A stretch of 27,749 nt of DNA from positions 1 through 27,749 of the forward strand of contig JAUCBJ010007721.1 of NCBI GenBank assembly GCA_032718475.1, in the 5' to 3' direction. The DNA is from Nemertoderma westbladi (Eukaryota; Xenacoelomorpha; Nemertodermatida; Nemertodermatidae). A program made the position numbers and the translations under genes. Below the pieces are notes generated by a model. That model was not told where the DNA came from and made no database searches. It was given only the letters and a program-made list of their open reading frames with translations. Positions 8,003-18,700 of this stretch are shown in pieces (position 1 is the stretch's first letter; every line of letters starts with the position of its first letter).

Positions 8003-8424
8003 TCACTTTAAATTTAGAATTATATCTATGAAATCACCCCCAAGGTTTAGTTTATATAAAACATATAATGACAACTGACCACAATGTGATTCATTAAAAT
8101 TTTGAACACTAAAAGTATTTCGAATCTTTTCTGTTTTGCTTGGGAATATATCAATAATTTCTGTTAATGGAGGTAGACCATAGGAATCAAAATAGTAACA
8201 TTGTTATGATTTAAATGAAAAGCACTCCAATGAATACCCCTTTCATCTAAGGTATGGATATTTGTGATTACATTTAAGGGTGTTTGGCTTGTTGGTAAAT
8301 CATTAATTTCATCTCGCATACATATATAGAAATTTGGTATTTTTAGTTCTTTTGCATACTTGATTAACTGAAAGTTGGTTGTTGAGTTTTTCCCAAATCT
8401 TTTTAAGAAGTCAGCTATATTCAT
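8003..8424 (-). pseudogene. PRO: Adenain-like cysteine protease (frameshifted)
   Basis: The start is the ATG at 8424, preceded by an ATAATTAAA run and 5 bases after the polymerase stop. Residues 1-78 read MNIADFLKRFGKNSTTNF and later RDEINDLP and ERGIHWSAFHL, where H65 in GIHW is the expected catalytic histidine. The frame then shifts near 8188. In the other frame an Asp-Ser-Tyr-Gly segment and, further on, a Cys-Gly-Gln segment (Cys codon 8081-8083) supply the remaining catalytic positions, and the reading stops at 8003-8005. Total length is about 140 residues, within the usual range for Polinton proteases. In adenovirus the homologue matures capsid precursor proteins. All catalytic positions persist and only one break is visible, so this gene decayed relatively late. 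Confidence 0.8.
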
Positions 8425-8429
8425 TTTAA

Positions 8430-11400
8430 TTATATGAAATATAATTTTTCGAGTCCATGTGGATATGTAGTGATACAATTAAAATCAATAAATCTTTTAT
8501 CATCAAAAGCACTGAATGCCTTCTTTTTTAAAGATTGTAGATATATTTCATGATTTTTACTTCCCAACAATGTTACCTCTCAAAAAATATTATTATTTTT
8601 ACCTTTCAATATATTTTCATAATCCTCATAGATTATTTGTTTCTCAAAGACTGATTTAGTAATCCCATTCAATCGTTTAGTTGTATTGATTTTAGGTTTG
8701 CTTGAGTGAATGGAATTATAATTATCACAAACAAAATCTTTCACAATATTCTGAAGCTTTCTAACTACTTTCACTGTAATTTCTTCTGTTCTGAATGAAT
8801 ACTGTTTTGACCTTATAAAGCATGCATCTGCTATTATTTTACCACTTAGCTCATCTTTGAATTTACCGACCACCTTTTTATTTTCAGTACTATAAAGTGA
8901 ATGATCTAGTGGATATCCTGAAGTATCCAATGTATATTTGATATCTTCCATATCTTTATAAACATCATCAGTATATATATTTAGAAAGAGAGCATCACAG
9001 TCGAAATATAGTACTTGATTCATTGGCCATCTTTTATTAATAACATTGTAATAGTATTCATACATTAATAGCTTTGACAAATCCAAAATACACATTCCAA
9101 GATATACGGGCTTATCAAAACAAACTTTCTTGATATGTTTTTGATAAATGGCAAGATCCTTATTTAATATAGTTACACCTTTATATAATGGATGACTTTG
9201 AATTTTCAACCATCTTTCCTCTGAATTTACAATTTCTACATTTACCCTATCACGAATATTTTCTACAGTTTTCCCATAAAAGCTATTATTCATTAACTTC
9301 CATAAATCTTTTTCAAAATTAGTCTTAGCCAATGTCCTTTGGTGTGTGTTAAAATCAATATATGGTTTCAACCAAGCTTCTTCAATGAATGAGATTACTC
9401 TATGAATTTTTGAAACTCTCAGTCCCATGGATTTATAAAATTCTAATAGTCTGTGATGAATAACATATTTGTATTTATTATTAACATCAAGAATTAGCTT
9501 TGGTATATTTCATAATTTTTCATCATTAACCTCAAGGAGGTTTGTCTGATAATCACTCAGTTCACAGTTTTGAATCAGTCTTTTTTCTGGAGCTAAGGGG
9601 AGGTTTCTAGTTTTGAATTTGAGATTTGTATCTGAATAGTCAAGATCACATTCCATAATGTATGGTTTGTCATAGTTAAAAGTATTTGGATCTTCCCACT
9701 TGAAATCCCTTATTGGAAGCTGTTGACTCATCGCCCACCCATATAGATTATTTGCATACAAATAGAGTAGAAAATTTGAAGGGTTATTTTTATCAAAGTG
9801 TGACAAATACTTATTGTTTGCTTTTATAATTATCTCACCTAAAACTCCAGAAAAACCACCTCTGATCCCTTTTTCAAACATTAGTAACATATCATAATCA
9901 GTAAGCAATTCCAATTTTACTCCAGTATATTTTAAACCACATTGCCAAGTCAAACCTGGAGTTGAGTAACAGTGACAAGGGTCAATTTCATGATGTTCAA
10001 GAAAGAAATTTCTAAACTTTTCAAAGCAATCAGCTAATAGCAACACATCTGCTTTGAGGTATAGGTCATGGTATTCTTGCAAGGTTTTGCAATTAAAAGT
10101 ATTCCAAACATATTCAGCATGTAAATATTCCTTTTTTGAAATATCATCATTTCGTAACTTTGAATAAAATTTTTCTTTAGGAGGTAGTTTTGTCTCTTTA
10201 AATATACACCTTTCTTTTTCATCAAAGAGAATTGTTTATCATCTGAAAAATGTCTTCTTGTAATGTTTAAATCTGATTCCCGCATCGATTCCACAACATC
10301 TGCTAATGATTTCTGGAAGAATCTGTAGGTATCTAAAAATCGTAAATTATCAAATTGGAAAGAAATATATTCTTCATTTGTTTTAGCGAGAATTTTCAAA
10401 TGCTGCTTCTCTGTTTGTTTAAGTGCCAATTCTTTTATAAACAGATGACTGTCATAACCTGATAAATTTTGAAAATAGACAGGAATGAACTTTGTAGCTT
10501 TACCTTCATGTAAATTACAACATGTATGTGCTGCACCTCGATACTTTCCAGAATAGTGACAGTGGTCAACAACTTTATCACAATTACATTTTTTCCCCTG
10601 ACAAATTTTAACATCAAACGATTGTTTACAAAAATGGCATCTGAGTTCATTTTGATAGTTGGACTTTTCTTCTACTGTTAAATTATAGGGTTTAGGATAT
10701 TTTGTATACTTTGTAAATATTGAACCTATAAAATTATTATAATAGAGAATCTTGTCTAAGAATTTCTCAACAACATCTGGTCCACTATATGTGATGTATA
10801 TATCCTTTAGAATCTCTTGGTATTCTGACTTTATGTAAAGTCCAAATGAATAAGGAATTTGTTTGCATAATACATCATTCTGGTTCATTGGTACATTTAT
10901 GCTTTCAAAGTCTGCAACAATAACAAAAGGTAGCTTTGACTTAGAATATTATTAGAATATTATTTTTGTTTTTTATAGGCATGATGATTTTTGCTGATTT
11001 ATTCCCATAACATAATTATTCATGCTTTTGTAGACCTTCTGTTTTAAAGAAACTTCTCAGACAATTCCGACAGTAAAACAACGAGTGAGTAAGCAATGTA
11101 TTTGTTCGATTGAAGCCATTTAAAAATGATGAAAAATTTGTAATTAGAGTATAATGTTGTTTCTTACCATCTGTAAGAAGCAACAAGTCTATCTGCTCTC
11201 TATCTCTGAAATTACTAATACGAAGGGGAAGAAGAGCTTTCTTATCTTCAATACAAAATACATTAATAGCATAATTGTTTTGTTTTTCAAATTTGTTAAT
11301 TGACTTTAAAGAGACTGGGTAATCTATACCTTTCATATTTAGGATATTTCCAAATGGTTTATACTTAGTAACTCGATATCTATGTTCTGATTGGGGATGG

Positions 11401-11933
11401 ATGTGTGCTAATATGCTCCATAGGAAACATTTTTCATCATCATTCTTCACATTGACAATATAGGTTGATCTAAAAGGTAGTTTTATAAAACTAGACCCAC
11501 CCCTATTTGAAAAAAAAGATAATTTTAATTTAGCTTCAGTGATTCCATTAAATATCAACCCTGACCCTCTACCTTCCATTTCTTGAACCCATGTAGTTGT
11601 TTTAGTTTTTTTCGACTCTATTGCTTGATCAATGTTGTTTTCTGAAAGTATTAATTCTGGATCGTGGCTATTGTAATACAATTCAATGTCTCCCTTTATA
11701 GGATGTACAAATTTTATTCCCGTAACAATTTGCATTTTGATAGATGATTTTGTTAACATTCGTCTCATTTCAATCGAAACTTTGTCTCTTATTGATTCAA
11801 AGAATGTATCAACAGATTGTTGTTCAAATGCCTTGATTTCATATTGGAAAGTTCTGTTTTTAAATTGCTTGGTCATGTGCAATTCAATTGAATGTTTACC
11901 TGACTGATTTTGTGTATTTGATAAACTCGCCAT
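8430..11933 (-). pseudogene. POLB: Protein-primed-type family B DNA polymerase (broken)
   Basis: The gene spans about 1,168 codons, a normal length for a Polinton polymerase. The N-terminal part (11933-11016) has a conserved region with DDEKCFLWSILAHIHP and a zinc-ribbon-like YCRNCLRSF. It ends at an in-frame TAA (11016-11018), and the frame shifts again at an 11-bp tandem duplication (10941-10962). Exo I is ADFES (10901-10915). A Cys/His endonuclease-VII-like insert follows (CHFC, VVDHCH, GKYRGAAH), then exo II FQNLSGYDSHL and exo III YLKADVLLLAD. Frameshifts lie near 10224 and 9506. Motif A reads LYLYANNLYGWA, with Tyr where the metal-binding Asp belongs (codon 9756-9758). Motif B is LMNNSFYGKT and motif C is YFDCDA. 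A TGA at 8580-8582 interrupts the last 50 codons. The family copies linear DNA from a protein primer; this copy is inactive. Confidence 0.92.
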
Positions 11934-11950
11934 TTTATATATATTTTATT
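11934..11950 (-). promoter_or_regulatory. ATATATATAAAATG motif at polymerase start
   Basis: On the minus strand AAATATATATAAA directly precedes the polymerase ATG. With the same motif at the fibre-like and small-protein genes it suggests a common transcription or start signal of the element. Confidence 0.45.
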
Positions 11951-12129
11951 TCTTTAAATCAATTATTTATAGATTACATCTTACTTCTAACATTAACCTT
12001 TGATCCCAAGATTAAACTATATAGTATGCAAGCCATATGAAAATCACTGCAATTAACTTTCAATACCTCGGAGGTTTCAATACCTTAGTTTCCAAACCAA
12101 AGCCTACTCATACATTCTCAGTTTTTTTT

Positions 12130-12308
12130 ATCTACAATGACCTTTGATCAGCGTGTGAGAACCTATTATTTTTTTATCTACAATGACCTTTGATCAGCGT
12201 GTGAGAACCTATTATTTTTTTATCTACAATGACCTTTGATCAGCGTGTGAGAACCTATTATTTTTTTATCTACAATGACCTTTGATCAGCGTGTGAGAAC
12301 CTATTATT
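12130..12308. repeat. 46-bp minisatellite, four copies
   Basis: A 46-bp unit starting ATCTACAATGACCTTTGATC and ending in a T run begins at 12130, 12176, 12222 and 12268, almost without mismatch; the last copy stops at about 12308. It lies 200 bp upstream of the polymerase start, where the subterminal part of the Polinton would be expected. The T run can change length, which makes it a likely variable locus. Confidence 0.95.
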
Positions 12309-12513
12309 TGCTTAATATATATTGAAATAGCTCCACAAGCATTATAAGGAGTAAATTTTAACCTGGGGTAGTTGGTGGCCGCATTGAGCCCTTTTCTATA
12401 CTACTACTGATAGAATTGTATTACAATGGGTAGCATATGTCTGCATTATTTACTATAATTATTGTCTGTTCGAGAATGGAATATATGGATATAATACCTG
12501 AAGCAAATTAATC
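12309..12513. other. Spacer with no recognised feature
   Basis: About 200 bases of AT-rich DNA between the 46-bp array and a LINE fragment. The right end of the Polinton probably lies in or before this stretch, but no inverted counterpart exists on the left side to define it. Confidence 0.4.
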
Positions 12514-12552
12514 TGTATAACTACTGAGGCCGTAGGCCGAAGTAGTTATACA
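12514..12552. repeat. 12-bp inverted repeat with GC-rich centre
   Basis: TGTATAACTACT (12514-12525) and its exact complement (12541-12552) flank a 15-base centre in which GGCC-GTA-GGCC can pair again. Like the hairpin at 2538-2584, it lies directly 3' of a minus-strand LINE fragment, but the two hairpins differ in sequence. Confidence 0.8.
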
Positions 12553-12559
12553 TGATTTA

Positions 12560-12705
12560 TTTACTGAAATCACGTCACCCATGACATTTGCTAGTTCATC
12601 CGCATCTTCAAGGCCAGTGTCCTTTAAGATGCGTATCAAGAAAGTCATGGGCTGTCCACCATGCTTATTCACTCCGTGAGGCCGCCATAGCACAAAATTA
12701 TCTCC
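12560..12705 (-). pseudogene. LINE ORF2 C-terminal fragment (RTE/RTEX-like)
   Basis: On the minus strand the frame gives LWRPHGVNKHGGQPMTF, then LKDTGLEDADELANVMGD, matching the tail found after the LVLWxP block in RTE/RTEX-like reverse transcriptases. It overlaps by about 36 bp the last part of the fragment at 2579-2960 and continues further towards the 3' end. The two fragments therefore sit on opposite sides of the Polinton on the same strand but in reversed order, so they are not simply one LINE split by the Polinton. Confidence 0.7.
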
Positions 12706-12931
12706 TGTACCATATCATAGATTTTACGTACAGTTTAATATCAAGTTACGTTTTATGTATTGGTTGCTTTTAACTCAAATATGTCCAGTTCATCTAACTC
12801 TAACACCCGTCTTTCCAATTTAGATAAGGATTACATTTAGTCTTCGAGATAGATGTCTTCTGGCATATTTTGCCTAGTTAACCTAACTAACTCACTTTCT
12901 ATTGACAGTAAAATGTCCTAGAATATAATTT

Positions 12932-13008
12932 GTCAAAGACACCGACTTTGCAGATGATATTGACCAGATTTCTTATACACTAGCAGAAGAACACATTCTG
13001 CGAAGTAA
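12932..13008 (+). pseudogene. Short LINE RT fragment with FADD box
   Basis: The plus strand reads VKDTDFADDIDQISYTLAEE, the motif C region of a non-LTR reverse transcriptase of the same type as 13530-13916. Coding similarity is lost within about 30 bases on either side. It is a remnant only. Confidence 0.6.
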
Positions 13009-13529
13009 AGGCTCTCGCATGAACCCTTTGACTACTGGTCTCGTTTTCCAATGATATATTTTGGTGTTCCATAATGTGGATTCTAGTGGTAAACTCAAAT
13101 ATTCATTAATAATTGTATGTTCTGGAAGGGCTCCTGGCCAACTCCCACACATCCAAACATTAAAGATAAATTCCACCATCATCGTGTTACAGCGACAACA
13201 ACTGTAGTAAATATATACAATACTGATAATAATAATAAACAGTATCATCAGTTCTCCTTATAATCTTATCGTAATAACCTATTATATATATATATATAGT
13301 ATTAGTATTATGTATATAGTATTATATATTATATAGTATTATATATAGTAATAACCTTGAGCAACCCCAGCTGGTCAAAATAAACTTAGTCAAGTTGATT
13401 TTAACACAGCTTCAACTGTATGAGTAGTGTATCGGTTTAACTCAGGGTTGAGGGTCCTCTGTCTGGTGGAATTTGGGTGCGCTAAAACACGCCCATTCGA
13501 AGGAATTAAGTCAAAGAATTTCCCCGCTG
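13009..13529. other. Unassigned AT-rich stretch with TA microsatellite
   Basis: No gene was recognised. 13281-13352 is an imperfect TA and TATAGTAT repeat. The minus-strand frames at 12973-13248 and 13390-13572 show no known motif; part of the second is antisense to a LINE fragment. Confidence 0.45.
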
Positions 13530-13990
13530 TCCTGACCTTTGTGGACTTCAAGAAAGCATTCGACTCAATCAATAGAGGTAAAATTCTGTAAATCCTATAA
13601 GAGCTTATGGAATACCAGAGGTAATTGTGGCTGGCATATTGTGACGCAGAAGCTCAGGTACTCTCACCAGATGGTGAAACTGAGTTCTTGTCAATCCTGG
13701 TTGGTGTACTGCAAGTTTGACACATTGGCGCCATTACTATTTGTAATTGTAGTTGATTACGTAATGAGGACGGCCACAAAGGGTGATGATCTGGGATTCA
13801 CACTACAAGAACGCAGAAGTAGTAGATATCCGGCAACTACAGTCACAGACACCGACTTCGCGGATGACACCGCCCTGCTCTCTAATACGCTCTTATACGC
13901 AGGTTCTACTGAATAAATAGGAGAGGCCTGCCAAGGAGGTTGTATTGCATATAAATGCTACCAAGACGGAATTCTTGACATTTAATGTTA
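13530..13990 (+). pseudogene. LINE reverse transcriptase fragment (RTE/RTEX-like), plus strand
   Basis: A motif A block TFVDFKKAFDSINRGK (from about 13535) is followed by a stop near 13588. After frame changes, SPDGETEF and the segment DTLAPLLFVIVVDYVMRTA replace the usual motif B region. Motif C is TDTDFADDTALL in the open frame ending at 13916. At least two frameshifts and several stops show decay. It is from the same family as the minus-strand fragments near 2579 and 12560, but in the opposite orientation. RT of this type copies LINE RNA at the nicked target. Confidence 0.75.
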
Positions 13991-14215
13991 ACTTTGGTTA
14001 GGATGGGCCCAGTGAGATCGGCCCACAACAACGGTAGGGCCGTAAGCTGACAGTATCTGACAGAGTAGTAGAAATGTGGGTAAAATAGATAATGGGCAGC
14101 AATAAAATAAAGTTATAAAACAATCATTCAAAGTTCCGTATGTTTATGTATTTAAGGTCATGGTTTACAATACGTATAAATAATATTTAAATTGCCACTT
14201 TAAATTTCATTTAAA

Positions 14216-14281
14216 GGCGCAGGTTAGAAAAGGAGCAGGTTACAGAGGCATTTTGGGAGAACCAAAACAATAAACGAAACT
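14216..14281 (-). repeat. Single inverted copy of the 68-bp minisatellite unit
   Basis: AAAGGAGCAGGTTACAGAGG followed by AACCAAAACAATAAACG is the reverse complement of the unit arrayed at 22190-22775. One more single inverted copy lies at 21067-21117. The unit is therefore a dispersed element and not only a local array. Confidence 0.75.
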
Positions 14282-14747
14282 TAACACATGTGTTTTGTAT
14301 AGGTCTTTATTCTTTGGTCTTGGTTTTGTACTCACCATATTCACCCCTACCCATGCCCCCTCCACCAGACCACACCATCACAGCCTGGCCCCATCTCTAA
14401 AGCACACAACATCCCATACTGACCTCGAATTGTACATGAGCATCCGCAATCCTTCAGAACCTACTAACCCAAACTTGAGTAATCTTAATAATCAACCAAC
14501 CAGCTGTAATTCATATAATATTAATAACTGCCCTTCCCATCTTCATTCTTCAATACAAGGATGACCTTTTATCACCCACCAATACTTGCTATTGAGGCAC
14601 CCCGAGTGTCGAGGCATCCACTAATATCTCCATTAGTGGAATCGGGATTAGAGGTTGACCATCCCCTCTGGAGCCACACCAAACTCCTTATTTTAATTAA
14701 ACTGTTCTTTTGTTATCATCTAAAATTATATTTTGTAATTATTACTG
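14282..14747. other. Stretch without recognised gene
   Basis: Two plus-strand frames (14295-14564 and 14561-14785) are open but low in complexity (Ser, Thr, Pro, His, Asn) and show no known motif. An upstream exon of the zinc-finger gene could lie here, since the exon at 14835 begins with the last two bases of a codon, but none can be identified. Confidence 0.4.
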
Positions 14748-15270
14748 TTAATTTACTGTCTCTTACGTTAGCTACGATTGCATAGTTTTATTAGCTAATT
14801 AAATCCTATACAAACTATAATTATTATTTTTTAGCGCCTTTTAAGCTGCCAAATTATCCGTCATGTCCAATTAAGATTCCTGGGGAAGATCACCGGTACA
14901 AGTGTCCGATTCAGTGGTGTGATCATCAATACTCACGATACGATGGACTCATCCAACATTATCGAAAACATTGGAGATATAAAGAATACGAGTGTCACAT
15001 CTGCAAGAAGGATTTCAGTTATTTAAATTATTTACGCAGACATGTACTCAGTCAACACACAGGCGAAAAACAATTCCAGGTTAGAAATATAAAGTTTTAT
15101 CTTATTCTAAAACACTTTTAAAATTTGAACTAAAAGTGAAATATCATAATATAAAATATAATTATTTCTATCATATTTTTCTAACAATGTGTTGCTGTAT
15201 GACTAAATACTGAGACTAAATTGTCAGTACATAATTTATAAATTGTCTCTTTCCTTCATTTTGCTTTATA
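14748..15270 (+). repeat. Zinc-finger segmental duplication, unit 1 (proximal part)
   Basis: From AATTTACTGTCTCTTA onward this stretch matches 23632-24786 across intron, exon and the following intron up to CCTTCATTTTGCTTTATA. The match is interrupted only by the foldback element in unit 2. Similarity ends exactly where the inverted-repeat element of unit 1 begins. Confidence 0.85.
14835..15079 (+). CDS. C2H2 zinc-finger gene, unit 1, internal exon
   Basis: The exon is bounded by an acceptor (a T-rich run then TTTTTTAG) and a donor (CAG|GTTAGA). It starts with two bases completing a codon and ends in phase 0. It encodes about 81 residues: a linker (KLPNYPSCPIKIPGED), then a C2H2 finger with C-x4-C spacing (YKCPIQWCDHQYSRYDGL, H-x3-H), a second finger (YECHICKKDFSYLNYLRRH, C-x2-C and H-x4-H), and the linker TGEKQFQ. 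The paralogous exon at 24435-24685 keeps the same boundaries, which supports the exon. The next exon in phase lies 8 kb away at 23175. Proteins of this kind are usually nuclear and bind DNA; the target is unknown. There is no stop or frameshift, so this exon could be live. Confidence 0.8.
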
Positions 15271-15662
15271 TACACCATGACCCGTAATATAGTGTCATTT
15301 TCTGATGACACGGACCCTCCCCCAAAAAAATTTTTTTTCTACAAATCTTTATCATATTGTTTGAAATTTGAAACACAACTAGTTCAACTCACCGTGGTTG
15401 TTACCATGAAGCCGGAATTTTCGATTTCGCCTTTTAATTTTATTTATAAGCGTTTTAAAAATGTGTCTTTTGCGTAATCGCACCCTCTGTATCATTGCCA
15501 TTGTTCACTTTAGTCGTAATTTTTTCACATCAATAGAAAGCTTGCGTTGCAAGGATTCCAAATATGTAGCAATATCTGAATTTCATTGAGAAACAGCTGA
15601 GAAATAGGCGTTCAAAGATTGCAAGAATTATTGTTCGCAGCAAGCCATTTATTCTATTTAAT
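15271..15662 (+). repeat. Left arm of the inverted-repeat pair
   Basis: About 390 bp, complementary to 18820-19207. The outer end is TACACCATGACCCG and the inner end is CATTTATTCTATTTAAT. It has an internal C and A homopolymer difference near 15317-15335 relative to the right arm. Confidence 0.9.
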
Positions 15663-15769
15663 AAATACACAAAATTCTAGAACGTGTTATTTATTTTATG
15701 AGTTGGTAGGCAACAGCGGTATGCCTATACAATATCTATATTGCCTAGCTAATCATACATAAACAAATT

Positions 15770-18700
15770 TTTTTTTTTTTTTTCAAGGTGCACCCCTAAA
15801 CGGGGTAAAAGGTTTATTCTTTTATACAGGTGGAGCAATAAGTTTAAAATTAATTAAAAATTTTACAATTAGTTGGAATGAAATACGATTCAGTACGAAT
15901 ATCAAAGTCTCATGGCTGTGGTGAACCAATTTTCTTTTAGTGATATGGGTGGCTGGCCAGTTCTGTCAGAAAGGGGCAGCAATCGCAGTTGAGAGCGTGG
16001 TATCTGTCCACGGCTGAGTTCTTACAATATTTACAAATACATTGCGATGACAGCTCGTGGAAAGGGGTGCAGGTCAAGCAGATGGGGTAGTGAAACCCAT
16101 GGGCGGTTGCCCTGGTGACAGTGTGCCGGTTTCTCTGCTGTGAGGATTTCCAACTCGAAGTTGTGAAGGCTGGGCCCCTTGTGTAACCCTGCCGGTTGAA
16201 GTTTTCTGTGCGTTCGGTTCGGTAAGAGCGATATTGGTCTAATGCTGTAGGGTTGAATAGCGTGGGGTTTACGATAAGGAGATCTTCAATGAATGTTTTT
16301 TCTCCTATAGCTTTAATGGCCATGGTTGTCGATGAGTTGGATGGTAGGGAGAGCACCCTTTTAATAAACTTTGATTTGATTTTATCCAGTTCTTTCATGT
16401 GTGCAACTGTAAAGAAGCAACCGATCTCTACAAGACCATATGATACCATTGGCTGTATTTTCATTGCGAAGATCTTCATTGCGGTACATATTGACAGTCT
16501 GTTTAAATTTCGAAGACAACCAATCGCTGCATAAGATTTCCGTTTTCTTTTGTTAACATGTTTGGTAAAAGTGAGGGTCGGTTGCAAGGTTATGCCAAGA
16601 TATTCGTATTCATTGCAGATGAGAACTTCTTTTCCCCCGTAGTAAAATTTATCGTTAATACACAGCCGGCCACCTTTACGGAACTTCATTATTTTTGTTT
16701 TAGAGAGGTTCACTTCCATTAAATTATTTATACACCATTTTTCTAGGACATCAAGACCGCGTTGGATAACTTGTGGATTCGAAGAATAAAAGGCTAGATC
16801 GTCCGCAAAGAATATGAATCGTATCGCTCTCGATATTGCACGGAGTGAAGTTGCGAGGCTGGTAATAAAAATTATGAAGCATGTTGGGGAGAATGAGTCT
16901 CCTTGCAGAATTCCTCGCAACTGTGTGATCGGTTTTGATAGGCTGAAACCGTCGGATATTTTTATTGTATTTGTTAATAATGCCTTAATGAAGCCGAATA
17001 ATTTCCCCTTTATTTCGAAATCGTTATATATCTTGCCAAGGAGCAAGGCTCGGTTCACTAGGTCGAATGCCTTTTTAAAATCAACACAGGCTACATACAT
17101 TACACGGTCTTCTTTTGAGTGAAGGGCTTTGTTAATATCTGAGACAAGTTTCCTTATTGCTTGCATATTTGATCTCCCTGGTATAAATCCATATTGCTCA
17201 TCTGGGAACAGGTGGGATATGTTCCGTTGAACCCGTTTGTTTAGTATGGAGGTTAATAATTTTAGGAAAACACAGGTAAGAGCGATACCTCTATAGTTAT
17301 TTGGGTCCATCAGGCTCCCTTTCCCCTTGTATATAGCCTTGATGATGCTACATGTCCATGACAGTGGGATTGCGCCCATGTTTAGGCAGAAGTTGAAAAG
17401 GAGAGTTATAATTGTAATTAGGAGGGGACCTGCAGCTTTTAAATGTTCGTAAAATATTCCATCTGGGCCGCAGGCTTTCTTTGATGCAGAGTTCTGTATA
17501 GCATCGCTTACCTCTTGTTCTCTGATTGGCTCATTGTACCACTCTTCAACACATTTCTCCTGTTCAGATGGCGAAGGTGGGGTGCTGCTTCCGGGAGGGT
17601 CCAGTCTTACACCCAATAAATTGTCGAAGTGGGTCCTCAGAGTTGCTGGTTCTATGGGGATTGATTTCGCCAGTTTCCCCTCTTTGAAGATCATCCAAGG
17701 TTTGATCTCCGCCTGTTTTAAGTTTTCGAGTAGCATTTCTTCCTCATACGCTATTTTCTTGTTTTTCAGTAAGGCTTTATATTTCTTCCTATTCGCCCAG
17801 TACAGGTCATTGTTAGCAGGCGAGTTTTGGCGGTTGGCCATCATCTCAAGTAGTTGGTGCTTGCAAGTCCTGCACTCGTCATCGAACCATGGTTTATTGT
17901 GGTGGTCTGAGACTTTATTGGGGGGGCATGGCGCAGAGTTTATTGTTTCTGTTAGGTGTGCTGTCGCTCCGTCGATGTCTTCCTTTTCTAAGAAGTATTC
18001 GATCATGTCTTCATTAAGTTGCTGCTCAAGGCGGTTAAGGTTTAGAGTCCTACTACTTCGAAAAACAGGTTCTGGGTTACATTCACCATTTTCTTTGGAG
18101 TATTCCATTGATAGATGCATTTTCTGGTGCTTCCTGATAGGATTGCTCTCTAAGCTGACCGTGATGTTTGTGCATCGGTGGGAAGTGGGGTTTCTTATAT
18201 AGAGAAGATCTATAGTACTCTCGCCCTGGGGAGAGATATATGTCTTTAATTTCGGATTATTGAGTAACTCGAACCCAATATCTTGGAGTGATTCTGTCAG
18301 GTCGTTTCCCCTATCCCCCGAATCGATTCGACAGTTGAAATCCCCACCAAGAGTTATTGTGTCATCAGCATCTGTGTATGTTAGTGATTCGTTTATTGCA
18401 AATATTACTTCTTCTACAGGAGTGTCGGGGGTAAAATAGAAGACAATATAAATTCCAGCCATTGTCTTAATTGCCATGTATTCATTTGTTTTGATAAGTA
18501 GTTGAGGATCTAATTTTGGAACAGCTAGGACAATTAGACCTCCAGATGGGCGGCCATATTGATTCTTTTTTGCTGGTTGGACGAAAGGTTTATATGGGGC
18601 GCTGCAAATATTTTCTTCTACTTGAAACGTTTTGGTTAGTAATAGTATGTCAGAGTTACTAAATAGTTCTTTAGGGTTTAGATTTGTTTGTAGGTAGTTC

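Larger units (their letters stand above)
2961..12310 (-). mobile_element. Decayed Polinton/Maverick (adintovirus-like) element
   Basis: About 9.3 kb holds the hallmark set of a Polinton: family-B DNA polymerase, retroviral-type integrase, FtsK/HerA-type packaging ATPase and adenovirus-type protease. Penton-like, coiled-coil, fibre-like and small virion-type proteins accompany them. Genes are separated by only a few to about 40 bases, unlike the surrounding host DNA. All run on the minus strand except one MSV199-type gene. Almost every gene has a frameshift or stop. The left edge is abrupt: a LINE fragment begins within about 15 bp of the last stop codon and no terminal inverted repeat is visible there. 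The right edge is uncertain and probably lies beyond the 46-bp tandem array. The edge coordinates are estimates. The element type is well supported by the gene set; assignment to a named subgroup is inference. Confidence 0.9.

Noticed and set aside
8425-8478. First 18 residues of the longer protease frame
   Set aside because: They overlap the end of the polymerase gene in another frame; the ATG at 8424 gives the usual N-terminus.
15277-15477. Conserved 66-aa frame shared with 18969-19241
   Set aside because: The match follows from the inverted-repeat arms being similar at the DNA level; no sign of coding selection and frames end in homopolymer changes.
17534-18202. Plus-strand frame of 222 codons
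   Set aside because: Antisense to the LINE ORF2, serine-rich as expected for the complement, no known domain.
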